Below, one piece after another: positions 21,993 to 33,500 of a DNA stretch of 64,000 bases. This stretch comes from Carposina sasakii (Eukaryota > Arthropoda > Insecta > Lepidoptera > Carposinidae): positions 8,412,716 through 8,476,715 of the forward strand of contig CP053163.1 in NCBI GenBank assembly GCA_014607495.2, in the 5' to 3' direction. Every line of letters starts with the position of its first letter. Within the stretch, counting starts at the first letter, position 1. A program made the position numbers and the translations under genes. The notes beneath the pieces were generated by a model. It did no database searches. It was not told the origin of the DNA and saw only the letters and a program-made list of their open reading frames with translations.

Positions 21993-24000
21993 TTATTTTT
22001 TGGGCACCCACTTTTGGGTGAAGGCCTCCTCCAAGCGTTGCCATCTTTTTCTGTCTTGGGCAAGTGTAGTCCAACCGCTACCAGCAATCTCCACAATGTC
22101 ATCGCACCAACGACGTTTGGGTCTGCCTCGAGGTCTTTTGGATTCACGAGGATACCAACAAAGGAGCCTCTCGCTCCAGCGTCCATCGGATGATCTAGCC
22201 ACGTGACCAGCCCATCGGAATTTCAGCTGGCACGCCATTGTTGCTGCGTCGATAAGGTTGGTTCGCTGGCGAATGTCGGTATTTCGGAACCTATCCTTAA
22301 GCTTAATACCTAGCATACTTCGCTCTGTTGCTCTCTGAAAAACTTGTATTTTGTTGATTACCTCTTTAGTTAGAGCCCAGCTCTGGCAACCATATAGTAG
22401 AGTCGGTAATACTACGGAGTCCATTGCCTTCTTTTTTAATTTAATGGGTAGAGTGGATTTGAAGATATCTTTAAGACTCCAGTAACACTTCCACGCCTTT
22501 TTAATTCTACGATCTACTTCATTTAATGTCTGACAGTTGAAGGATATATATTGTCCAAGATAAATGTATTCTTCTATGTATTCTATACGATCAGTTGAAA
22601 GTTGAATACTGAGCTTCTCACCATTTGTCATAGCGCAGGTTTTACTTAAATTCATGAGCAGCCCACACTTCTTACTCTGTTCCTCTAGTGTTTGTAGCAT
22701 GTAAGTCAGCTCTTCATGGCTTTCACTGATAAGGACAATGTCGTCCGCGAATCGGAGATGGTCAAGGTACTCGCCGTCTATTCTTATACCCAAATTATAC
22801 CAATTTAGTTTCCTAAAGATGTATTCAAGTAGAGTTGTAAACAAACTTGGCGAAATGGGGTCTCCTTGTCTTACTCCACGTTGAATATCGAATGCTCTTC
22901 CTTTCCTCTCTAGTTTAACAATTCCTTGACTTTTCTTATAGATTTCCTGGAGTATATTTATGTATTTTTTATTTATTCCTTGCTCTTCCAAAGCTATCCA
23001 GAGAACCTTGTGTGAGATTGAATCGAACGCTTTGGAATAATCGATGAAGGCAATGTAGAGCACCTTCCCATACTCCAAATATCGCTCAATCACCTGCGTC
23101 AAAGTAAAGATGTGATCAATTGTGGAATATTTAGGTCTGAAGCCCGCTTGTTCCCTTGGTTGATTTGATCCGAGGGTAGTTCCTATTCGTCTCGATATAA
23201 GTTGTGAAAAGATTTTATATGTAGCCAGAAGAAAACTTATAGGCCGGTAATAACCAACTTCGCTGGGATCTCCTTTTTTATAAAGTAGAGTTATTACCGA
23301 TGTTTCCCAATCTTTAGGTATTGACTCCTGTGTTAGGATTTTGTTAAATAAATCAGTTAATAGAGGTGTAATAGGTTCTGCAATTGCTTTTAAAATATCA
23401 TTAGTAATGCCATCTTCACCTGGGCATTTTGATAATTTTAGGGATTCGATAGTATGACGTATTTCACTTAACATGAAGTTCTCTACCTCTTCTGTGTTCC
23501 TGTATAGCTTTTCCCTCGGACTTGGACAGATATTCACTTCTGTTTCGGCGGATGCATAAAGTTTCTGATAAAAACTAGACGCGATGTTAATAAGGTCGAC
23601 CCTGTTTGTTGAGTTTTGAGAATTTTTATTTTTTAAAGCTGCGATCCATGGCTTAGATGTTTCCAAACGTTTTTTTGATCGTTTGATGGATCCCCGTTTT
23701 TCCAGTTCTTCTTCAATAATTTGGAATTTATAATTTTTCTAATTTTTTTCGATTTGTTTCTTTATCTCTCTATATAATTTGCTTAGTTGTAACTTTTCCG
23801 ACTTGTTCTTAGCTTTTTTATTTTTTAACCTAGTTCTCTCGGATATCAGAGTTGTGATTTCAGGAGTAATGATTGAGTTTGTCTTGTTGTACTTTGATCC
23901 AGGCGATATCATGTCTACGCTCTTTTTAATAGTTTTGATCAAGCTATCGTAGGTGTTCTGAATGTCTTCGTCCACGGTATTGTTTATTTTATTTTTAACC
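21993..24000 (-). pseudogene. RTE-type LINE, reverse transcriptase region (element A)
   Basis: Reading leftwards, a linker segment (NNTVDEDIQNTYDSL ... REIKKQIEKN) meets one in-frame TAG at 23739-23741. It then continues in the same frame into about 580 codons of RT ending VPKK. Visible RT blocks are CPGEDGITNDIL, ETSVITLLYKKGD, YYRPIS, REQAGFRPKYST, AFIDYSKAFDSI, GVRQGDPISPSLF, catalytic FADDIVLIS and the C-terminal RWAGHVARSSDGRWSERLL and RPRGRPKRRWCDDI. The family copies its own RNA at a nick made by its AP-like endonuclease (24926-25553). The single stop and the inserted repeat X inactivate an otherwise well-kept frame. A frame-preserving start cannot be set because the ORF is split. The 3' end is a TAATAAT-like tail near 21985. 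Confidence 0.85.
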
Positions 24001-24001
24001 G

Positions 24002-24935
24002 ACTTCAAAAAGAGAGGTTATTAACCGACTTCAAAAAGAGAGGTTATCAATTCGTCTGTATGTTTTTTTTTGTTTTTTTTTTTTATTTTTTATGTGTGTT
24101 ACCTCAGAACTCCGTCATTTATGAACCGATTTCAATTTTTTTTTATAGTTGGTCATGGTATACTTCCAGGTTGGTCCCATATTCACCATATCAGGATCTG
24201 ATGATGGGATCTTGGAGAAATCGAGGGCAATCCTCGAATATTGTAGGCACATGTAGTCTGTTTTTATACTTTTACTGAGTGTTTTGATCACCTACATATA
24301 AAACATAACATCTGATGATGGAATCTCTAAGGAATCTAGGGATATCCTCAAATATAAAAGGCACGAGTAGTCCGTTTTTAGATTTTTATAGAGAATTTTG
24401 GTCAGCTACACATAATATAAAGGAAACGAGGGTCTGATGATGGAGCCGCTGAAAAACAGATAGTGGAACTTTTTAGTAACAAAATCCCCCTATGGCAGGG
24501 GGGGGCCTACGTCCAGTAATGGACTGCAATAGGCTTATGAAGATGAAGATAATTGTGTTAAGTCATGAAATTATATGTTGCGTTAAGCCGTGTCCGAAGT
24601 AAGATGGTTATAGAGGAAGAGGTAGACATAAGAATAACGAGATGACGGATAATAGGGATGAATGAAAAAAGAGTACCTACATATTGCACCGAAATTAGTC
24701 AGAGGTCATCATTATCATCATAATCATCATATTGTCAGACGTAAAGTTTCGAAGCCTAGTCCTTTTTCTCTTTTGTCATGTGGCCTATTTTATATAAAAA
24801 TTATATAAATCTGACAATATTATGCCTCCTAAACTTCGTACACGGCTTAACGCAATATATATTTGCCCTTTAGCTAAATTTTACTTTAGTAAGCTCGAGT
24901 TTTGGGAGGAAGTCGGTTTTTCGTTTTAAAAAAAT
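24002..24935 (-). mobile_element. Repeat X, copy 1 (inserted in LINE A)
   Basis: Ends are AACCGACTTC at both sides in inverted orientation. One side reads AACCGACTTCAAAAAGAGAGG (duplicated in tandem at 24005-24052) and the other GAGTTTTGGGAGGAAGTCGG followed by TTTTCGTTTT. The body holds an RTE-type 3' end (aggcctacgtccagtaatgg) and a (CATCAT) LINE tail with ggtcatcattatcatcataa. It splits the coding region of LINE A between endonuclease and linker. Other copies are at 26118-26697 (plus) and 47455-49530 (minus). It is non-coding and unclassified. Confidence 0.75.
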
Positions 24936-25553
24936 TATTTCCTATGTTTTCTGTAAAAATATTTTTTAGCATGTCTTTCTCTGTAGGTATTAAAGCTGGA
25001 TGGTTACCTGTAAATGACTTTCTAGAGTTCTTAAACCTTGAATATAGTGTGATCTTGGCACGCACCATTCTATGATCTGTAGGAAATGAAGTAGTAATCA
25101 CATGCACGTCATGTACGTTCTTTATAGTTCGTGTCATTATAAAATCTATTTCATTTCGCGTTTTACCATCCGTAGAGAACCATGTCCATCTTTGTTTTTG
25201 GTTTTTCTTAAATTGAGTATTCATGATATAGAGTCGGTTCTCAAGACAAAATTCCAGAAGTACTTCTCCGCGCTTGTTCCTGACACCATTACCCCAAGGG
25301 CCCATCACGCCTCTATCTTCAGGCGTTGGTTGTCCTATCTTTGCATTAAAGTCGCCTAGGACTATGGTGTTGGATGTTGCATTTCTGAGGGAATTATTAA
25401 GGTCGGCATAGAACATCCATAAATCTTCTTCCTTACTGTCTCCTGTAGGTGCGTAAGCCTGAATAATGTTTAAATTAATATTATCTAAGTGAACACTATT
25501 TGCGCAAAGATAATCCGCATCATTTAGCCAGTCTTCCAGTAAGCTGGTTTCAC
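24926..25553 (-). pseudogene. RTE-type LINE, AP-like endonuclease part (element A, 5'-truncated)
   Basis: Frame open from about 25553 to the repeat X junction. Motifs of the apurinic-like endonuclease of non-LTR elements: NIIQAYAPTGD, VLGDFNAKIG, WTWFSTDGKTRNEIDFI and TDHRMVRAK, including the catalytic Asp/Asn of GDFN and the His of DHR. The N-terminal part with the first catalytic Asn and Glu is missing, so the insertion is 5'-truncated or rearranged there. The last residues of the open frame (NRLPPKTRAY) are translated repeat X, not LINE protein. It belongs to the same element as 21993-24000. Confidence 0.85.
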
Positions 25554-25554
25554 A

Positions 25555-26117
25555 CCCTTATTTATAAACTAGTCGAAGTAGATAGGTATTTAGGTTAAAG
25601 CAATATAAATAAATATTTTTTACACATTTCACAAAATCCTAAATTAAGATCCATAAAGACTTTTATGACATCAGTGATGTGAGTGATGACAATTTGGTAT
25701 TCTATATTGTATCAGACTATTTGGAAGTTCAAATCTGCAAAATTAAGTATACGATTAGTAAATTTCCACCGTTTTATTACAAAAAATAACATTGCTCAAA
25801 CTAAACAGCACATTGACAGATTTTCCATATAATTTGCTTTTAAAGGTCATTTTTAGAGAATGTTCATCTTTATGTAATTTTCAGAGTGTGTAAACTTTAA
25901 AGGCGTTATTGTAATACATACTCGTAACACTGGTATTAGTGCACGTTACTAATATGGTGTAAAAACAAGAATAACCGTCAAATGCATTTCATTTTAGTAA
26001 GAAGCTCTTCCATGGTGGAGCTCTACTCAATTTTGCTTACTAATGCGAAATATTTAGCAAAGGCCAAATACGACAAAGATCGTTAAAGACCGATATTGTA
26101 ATTCTATATTTTTTTTT
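25555..26117. other. Unassigned sequence with a SINE 3' fragment
   Basis: About 25605-25665 (ataaatattttttacacatt ... attaagatccataaagactt) resembles the 3' part of the minus-strand SINE at 42781-43010. The rest is unassigned. Confidence 0.5.
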
Positions 26118-26697
26118 AAAACGTAAAACCGACTTCCTCCCAAAACTCGAGCTTACTAAAGTAAAATTTTACTAAAGGGCAAATATATATTGCGTTAAGC
26201 CGTGTACGAAGTTTAGAAGGCATAATATTGTCAGATTTATATGCCAGCAAATGATTAAATAGGCCACATGACAAAAGAGAGAAATGACTAGGCTTCGAAA
26301 CTTTACGTCTGACAATATAAGCAATATATAATTACACTCCTTCTTCCTGCCCTATTCCCAATAATTTGGGTCGGTGCAATATGTAGGTACTCTTCTTTCA
26401 TTCATCCCTATTATCCGTCATCTCGTTATTCTCATGTCTACCTCTTCCTCTATAACCATCTTACTTCGGACACGGCTTAACGCAACATATAATTTCACGA
26501 CTTAACACAATTATCTTCATCTTCATAAGCCCATTGCAGTCCACTACTGGACGTAGGCCTCCCCCTGCCATAGGGGGATTTTGTTACTAAATAGTTTCAC
26601 TATCTGTTTTTCGACGGCTCCATTATCAGACCCTCGTTTCCTTTATATTATGTGTAGCTGACCAAAATTCTCTATATAATCTCTCTTTTTTGAAGAG
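26118..26697 (+). mobile_element. Repeat X, copy 2
   Basis: Starts TTTTAAAACGTAAAACCGAC and ends CTCTCTTTTTTGAAG. It is inverted relative to copy 1, about 1.2 kb away. It lacks the LINE insertion present in copies 1 and 3 (it reads gacaatataagcaatatata across that site), so it gives the state without that insertion. The interior includes the RTE-type 3' end (gtccactactggacgtaggc) on the opposite strand. It has an internal deletion near the right end. Confidence 0.75.
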
Positions 26698-26789
26698 TTA
26701 AAGATTGAATCATCTGCAATTTTGTCTTGTTAGATCTATAATACGAGTATAAACGTCTTACGTAATATTTTGTGGCATACTTGCGGAGA

Positions 26790-26880
26790 CCTTAATTTAG
26801 CTGTATGTCACTATATTGTTGTTATTACTGCCTTAATATAGCTGTTGGTCTTCCTAATACCAAATAAATAAATAATTGGA
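26790..26880 (+). mobile_element. LINE-type 3' tail
   Basis: A short stretch ending ataccaaataaataaataat, a terminal AAATAAATA repeat typical of LINE and SINE copies. Confidence 0.35.
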
Positions 26881-27662
26881 AATTGATTATTTCCAAATGC
26901 TAGCACTAACACAAAGAGCAACAGCTCAATAATAAAGTAACGGTGTGCTAGAGAACTAATCGAGAAGGCAGAATTGGGCGGAGTCCAACACTAGCTGGAC
27001 CCCGGCCAAAGCACGCAGCCTCGTCTGTTTGTAGAGCACCATTAGCAAATCCCAACACTTATCCTTTTTATTTAATCACGTAATGTGAAACAAAGACTGA
27101 ACAAACTTTTCTTTCTGTAGAGGAAAAGTAATTGAGAAATCTTTTGTCGTAATTGCCCATTAAGTTACGTTTACTTTGTTAAACAACATACTTCCGTGAA
27201 AATGATACAGCGCATATGTACAATTTTGTAAATAATCTAAATTGAGTTCATATTTCATTAAGATTAAACATCTTGTTGTGAATTACTTAAAGAAACCTCT
27301 GGAAAAATTTAATTTTTGAGATTATACAGTTTTAATGCGAAAAGGCTACATAGGTATAAAATGAAAAAAATTAAAACTTAGATAGTCCGTAAATATTTCC
27401 CATGTGAATTTATCGTTATACAATAACCTTTAACAGTATTATTACAAAACAGCGTGTGTAATTAAACATTGCTTAAAAATGACATGTGATAGCAAAATAT
27501 GTAATATCTGTTAATATTAAACAATGGTTTAATAAATGTTGCTTACTCACTAACTTAATTTACTTATGTTTATCTTGCTATAGATGTTGTATCCAGGAAA
27601 ATAGGACAGTCTGAAATTACTATGAATCCCTTTTATAAATAAACACTAGTAAGGATGATTAT
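26881..27662. other. Unassigned AT-rich sequence
   Basis: No gene or repeat recognised. Confidence 0.35.
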
Positions 27663-27861
27663 ATTTTTACCCCGTGCCGCGTGGTGCCGGCAGAGTAGAG
27701 TTTGTACCACCCCATACCTACCCGTAGTTATCGTACGAGGCGATTGAGGGTTCCGGGAGGTGGGCAGCAGCGCCTCCCGTGTAGACAACATAGTCCGAAA
27801 AGCACACTGCGGTCACCAGCGCGCCTGCCCAGCGTGGTGACTATGGGCAAAAAACCCCCCA

Positions 27862-28740
27862 ATGACGGCAACTAAAAAAAGGCCCCCAGTTCCCGGCCGC
27901 CATACTACCCCGGACTACGGCAGCGGTCCGGGTCATAGTGTGGCAGGGGGTGCAAAGAATCCCCGGGCTACGGGAAATAGCTGCCACAACAACCTGACCT
28001 TGGCAACGTATAACGGACGCAGTTTACGGCTCCGTTATACGTTGGTACGATTTGGAGACGAAAGTCTCCAAATCCTTGAGGTAGAATTAGAAAAAATACG
28101 GTGCCATATTCTTGGATTATCAGAAGTCCGAAGAGAGGGGGAGGACACTATAACCCTTGAATCAGGCCACCTATTCTACTTCAGAGAGGGGAGCACAAAG
28201 TCTCAGGGTGACGTGGGATTTCTCGTCAACAAAACCCTCCGTGATAACGTGAGATCTGGAGATCTGATAAGGAAGATCTGGAGAAACTGACCAAAAGATA
28301 TTGCCTCAAGGTCATACAGGAATATGCGTCAACGTCGAGAAGCTCAGATAAAGAGGTGGAGGCCTTATACGAAAATGTGTCGAAGGCCATGCACCGCACC
28401 ACTAAGACCCACTTCTCTGTTGTCATGGGGGATTTCAACGCCAAAGTGGGACGGAAGTGCGGCGAATTGCGTTTGGGACCACATGGCTCCGGGAGCAGGA
28501 ACCAGAGAGGCCAAATGCTAGTCAACTTCTTCAGCATGCAGGGGCTGTTCTGTTTAAGCTCCTTCTATCAGAAAAAGCCCCAAAGGAAGTGGACCTGGAG
28601 TCCCAGCCACGGTGGTAGGACGAAGAATGAGATCGATTTTATCATGACAGACAAAAGGCATATATTTAGGGATGTTTCAGTTTAATACCGGAAGCGATCA
28701 CCGATTTGTAAGAGGCACCTTAAATATCGACTTCAAGCTT
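27862..28740 (+). pseudogene. Element B endonuclease remnant
   Basis: The first frame (27862-28290) reads TLATYNGRSLR, then HILGLSEVRREGED, giving the Asn and Glu motifs of the AP-like endonuclease. The middle of the domain is deleted at about 28290-28330. A second frame (about 28356-28685) carries VVMGDFNAKVG, KWTWSPSH and NEIDFIMTD. One extra base at about 28680 shifts the frame, after which NTGSDHRFVRGT follows. The catalytic set is thus represented but on three disconnected frames. Confidence 0.85.
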
Positions 28741-29209
28741 GAAAGGAGCCGCATGGTAAGGCAAGTTCTCCGTCCCAATTGGAATTGAAAAATCGATTTG
28801 CCGCCCTGAAAACCCTGACAAGTCAACACTTCAAGCAATTTTCAATTCCAACCTCGTCAACACGAGGACCTACAAGGAATAATCGGGGTTGTAAGCGAAG
28901 TAGGAACAAGGTACTTTCGGAAAAGGCGACCAGGTAAGAAGTCCAAACTGTCTAGCGAGACCCTGGAACTGACGCGACTTAGACGGGAATCACCAGTGGA
29001 TGCTTTGCTAAATCCCCAGTCGCTCAACAAAAAGATCAGGAGCATGGTGAGACGCAACCTCCAAAGGTGGAACACTCGCCTCGTTAAGGAGGCGATTGAG
29101 AAAAATCGAGGATCGAAAGTCTTTACCAAGGCGCTAGGAAGGAGTCACCTGACAAAGCTTCGAACCTCGAATGGCCAAACCATCACATCAGTTCCAGAGA
29201 TTCTCGCCG

Positions 29210-30333
29210 AAATTTAGGACTTCTATAGAAATCTGTACGCCTCGCATGCACCGAAGCCTCCACCCGACGCAAGCGACCCCAGAGCTCCACTCTCCCGCCA
29301 CTTTACGGACGATCTCGCAGACGTAGATATAGACGAAATCGGGGCGGCTCTCAGACAGCTTAAGAATGGGAAGGCTCCCGGGGAGGACGGAGTGGCCTGT
29401 GAGCTCCTTAAGGCTGGGGGAAAACCAGTCCTTGCGGTGCTGAAAAGATTATTTAACTCTGTATTGGCCAATGGGACTACTCCGAAGGCGTGAAGCAGAG
29501 GTATGGTGGAATTGTTTTTCAAGAAAGGAGACAAAACGCTCCGAGAAACTATAGGCCGATTACACTTCTGAGCCACGTCTATAAGCTGTTCTCGAGAGTC
29601 GTCACGAATCGTCTGGCATTGAGATTTTACGCCATCCAGCCACCGGAACAGGCCGGGTTTCGCAAAGACTACAGCACCGTGAACCACATCCATACTATAC
29701 GACAGATTATACAGAAATCGGAGGAGTATAACCAACCGCTGTGTATGGCTTTTGTGGACTACGAGAAAGCCTTCGACTCCATCGAAACCTGGGCCGTTTT
29801 GGAATCCTTACAGCGATACCAAATCGACTGGCGATATGTGGAGGTGCTGAGAAATATCTACCAAATGGCAACCATGTCCGTTCAAGTACAAACCCACCAA
29901 ACAAGACCGATCCAATTACTCCGAGGTGTGAGACAGGGTGACGTAATATCCCCGAAACTCTTCACCAATGCGATGGAGGACGTCTTCAAGACGCTACAGT
30001 GGGATGGACTAGGCATCAACGTCAATGGTACGCATCTCCGCTTTGCAGACGATATAGATTTGATGGCTAAATTGCTGCAGGACCTACAAAAAATGCTGTC
30101 TAGTCTCAATGCTGCCTCGAGGCGTTTGGGAGGTTGGCAGTGGGCCGGCCACATCTGTCGTAAAACCGATGGACGGTGGAGTAAACAGGTTCTCGAATGG
30201 AATCCGCGCCTCGGCAAGCGTAGCGTTGGGCGCCCTCTGGCCAGATGGACGGATGACTTAAAGAGGACGGCTGGTAGTGACTGGATGGCAAAAACGGGAG
30301 ATCGAGCCTGCCTGACTGCAATAGGCTGGCGAT
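29210..30333 (+). pseudogene. Element B reverse transcriptase remnant
   Basis: Begins DFYRNLYASHAP. KNGKAPGEDGVACELL is followed by a TGA at TPKA* (the family has Trp there) at about 29491-29493. After a frame change the blocks are NYRPITLLSHVYKLFSR, PPEQAGFRKDYST, AFVDYEKAFDSIE, GVRQGDVISPKLF and catalytic LRFADDIDLMA. After LNAASRRLG about 100 or more residues are missing. The frame resumes at the C-terminal WAGHICRKTDGRWSKQVL and RSVGRPLARWTDDLKR. The N-terminal linker frame (28996-29217) ends in a TAG at about 29215. A non-functional copy of the same clade as element A. Confidence 0.9.
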
Positions 30334-30531
30334 GATATTTTTACCCCGGATTTAAAATGTCACTAGTGAAATCTTGTTTTTAAATACCTTGTTGAGGAAC
30401 TTTAGTCTCATTGCATAAAAATTAAATTTTATATAAAAATTAATTAATATAATAACATTAAAAGTCTAAAACTAATACTAAAACTAAGAGTCAGCGAAAT
30501 AAAATAAATGAAAACCACGTCACGTATTACT

Positions 30532-33500
30532 TTATTTATTTTGGTTTTTGCGCGGTTTCCTTTTAGACATTTTCAAATCCCCTTTAATTTCAAATACACG
30601 TTCTTTTGAATTTCTGTAGATCACCATTTTGCCTGAATAATCGGCATGGCTTCTGAATATAACGGGCACGTTTTTTGGAGGGAATTCTAGCCCTACAAAA
30701 TGGTACCTCGCCTGAAAAATTAATATTATAAGAGCAAATGTTTAGTGACAGGTTCCCGCTACTAATCATGGCATACCGAAATGGGGCATCCAGAACTGCA
30801 GGATCATAAAGGAGATGTCACAGCCACGTTTAACATAGCGGGCACAAATGCAAATGATCAGTGTTTCTAGCATATCGCCAGTGAGAATGCTTAGGCGACT
30901 CTTACGATATGCCCGGAAGGAGATGCAGCTGATTTCACAAGAATACTTGTGAAACCACGCATCAGCATAGAACTTTGTATTCGGCGACAATAATATTTTA
31001 AAACTTTAAACAATCAATAAATTACCTACTAAACTAAAAGATTATATGGCCGTATACATTCACGATTCTAAACTGACATACGAAAATCACATTAATTACA
31101 TAGTTAAAAAATCCAGTAAAGCCTTAGGTTTCTTAAAAAGAACTTGCTCTCAGTTCAATAATATTAAACTCTTCAAAATTTTATTCTGTGCCTAGCAATA
31201 CTCTAGGGAGCTACGTACGTAGCTCCGTAGAGTATTGCTCTCAGGTTTGGAACCCACGGTACAATATCTACATAGATAGGCTTGAGTCAATACAAATAAA
31301 ATTTCTGAAATATATTCAATTTAAATCAAAATGCTTTGATTCAAGCTATATTGCAATGTGTCATAGGCATCATATCCTTCCTCTTTATATTAGACGACAA
31401 ATCGCTGATGTAACTGTACTAGTTAAAATAGCTCAAAACTCAATGGATACCCCTAATTTACTGGCAAAACTTTTTCTTAAAGTACCGAATAGATACGTCG
31501 GTGAACTTAGCAACTCGTTTTCCAGCAGCTCAAAAATAAATGTGAGTTCTTTTCTAGTGCAGGTGAGTTCTACAGTTCCTGATACCTTTTATAAATAGTT
31601 CTGGCATTTTTACCCCGAAAAACTTAAATTGAAAAAATGAGCTGCTAACTTCCCGTAGCAGATCACTTTTCAGTAAATGAAAAAAAATGAGAGTTCTTTT
31701 AGCAAACAGGTGAGTTCTATAGTTCCTGATACTTTTTACAAATAGTTCTGCCCTTTTTCAATGAAAAACGTCAATTGAAAAATGAGCTGCTAACTTCCCG
31801 TAGCAGATCACTTTACAGCAAATCAAATTTTAATGGGTGTTATATTCACATGCAGCTCAGTTCTACAGTTCTTGATAGTTATTATAAATAGTTCTGTTGT
31901 TTTAACCTCTAAAAACGTCAATTGATGATAATCTGATAACTTTCCATAGAAAATCAATTCACAGCGGATCATGTAAGTTTATCGTTCCAAACAATTTTTA
32001 ATGAATAACTCTTTCACAATATATTATTCCGTAGCAGACCTGCAACCTGAAACTAAACTCAAGTCCAGAACTCACGTAAAAAATCCAGCAGCTCATACCT
32101 GAATGTAGAAAATACACAAAGTATACAAAAACTCTTTCAATTGTTTGGAACGATAAACTTACATGATCCGCTGTGAATTGATTTTCTATGGAAAGTTATC
32201 AGATTATCATCAATTGACGTTTTTAGAGCTTAAAACAACAGAACTATTTATAATAACTATCAAGAACTGTAGAACTGAGCTGCATGTGAATATAACACCC
32301 ATTAAAATTTGATTTGCTGTAAAGTGATCTGCTACGGGAAGTTAGCAGCTCATTTTTCAATTGACGTTTTTCATTGAAGAATTCATTCTTTATTAGATCG
32401 GCACATGATTTTAACAGGCTGGCTATCTACTCGGAACTCGACTTGTTCAACTCAAACCCCAAATGTTGCAGAACTACAATTGCTAGGTTGTGGTTTAATG
32501 GTTCTCAATCTGTCTTTAACTAGTTTTATGTAACAGACATGCATTTTTGCTACAGTCATGTGAAAACATGTAAATGGTGTTTAGTTTTATTCATAGTTTT
32601 ATATTAAGATAAATTGACTGTTTGTTTTCCGAATAAAATAAAATAAAATAAAATAAAATAAAATTATGTATGGCATTGACGAAAAAATACAGTCGTGTCA
32701 GTCTACCTCATTACTTAACGTACAAAATTACTAAGTATATATAAGTCTCTATTTTAAATATATAAGTCTCTATATACAAATTTCGATAAAAGTTCCATAC
32801 GACTGCTGTATATAATTATGTAGATAATGGATCAAGCATGATATAATTCATTAGTTAACTAAACTTGTAAGTTACCTTACCGGTAGAACAGGACACTGAG
32901 GTGGTATGTCAGTATACATTGAAATCCATCTAGCTGCCCATTCCATAGCAATAAGATCACATAGTTTGTAGGTTACTCTGAGAGTGTCCCATTTTTCGCG
33001 AACATTTTGAAACTCAAATAGATACTAGAAAGTTTAAAAACACAAATTAAAACGAAGAGAACTGTCGGTGACTGTCGGTCTTGAACAGAATTATACAACG
33101 ATAAATGAAACAGACCTTATTAAAAAAAAATATTAAGCAATACTCAAGCTCTTCACAGCCTTTAAATCAAAGAAACATAAAATTTAAGACAACCTTATGG
33201 ACATACTAATATTGACGGCCTACAACTTAGATGAAAACAAAATAGAAGATAGGTGACTCGTCTCCAGCGCGTGGACCGCTTAAATTAGGCCAACGTCGCC
33301 TGATTTTAATCATTTTCAGTTGAGAGTAGCAATAGCGCGCTCGTATGACGGAAGAAATATTTTTTTTATTTTAAGCGGGGTAAAAGTTATCAAAATGCCT
33401 TCATGTGCTTTTGTGCGTTGTACTAATCACTCAAAAAAAAACAAATCACATGGAATCACTTTTCACGCATAAGTACACGAAAACTTTAAATTCTTATGTT

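Larger units (their letters stand above)
27674..30336 (+). mobile_element. RTE-type LINE with 11-bp TSD (element B), defective
   Basis: The flanking direct repeats ATTTTTACCCC (27663-27673 and 30337-30347) define a 2,663-bp insertion. The 5' leader (gtgccgcgtggtgccggcag ... gtggtgactatgggc) is followed by endonuclease and RT coding remnants, and the element ends CTGCAATAGGCTGGCGATGAT. It is clearly more GC-rich than its surroundings. The reading frame carries an internal endonuclease deletion, frameshifts, a nonsense codon and an internal RT deletion. Confidence 0.9.
31030..32668 (+). pseudogene. LINE (Jockey/CR1-like) C-terminal fragment, interrupted
   Basis: Translation gives AVYIHDSKLTYENHINYIV, KKSSKALGFLKRTC and, after a frame change at about 31195, SSVEYCSQVWNPRYNIYIDR and LESIQIKFLKYIQF. 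This is the post-RT region seen in Jockey- and CR1-type LINEs. The same protein appears to resume at about 32380 (NSFFIRSAHDFNRLAIYSEL ... LWFNGSQSVFN, stop at about 32521), followed by a 3' UTR and (AAAAT)n/(TAAAA)n tail at 32635-32668. The intervening 0.85 kb is a foldback repeat. It lies in the last intron of paralog L on the opposite strand. No RT catalytic motif remains. Confidence 0.75.
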
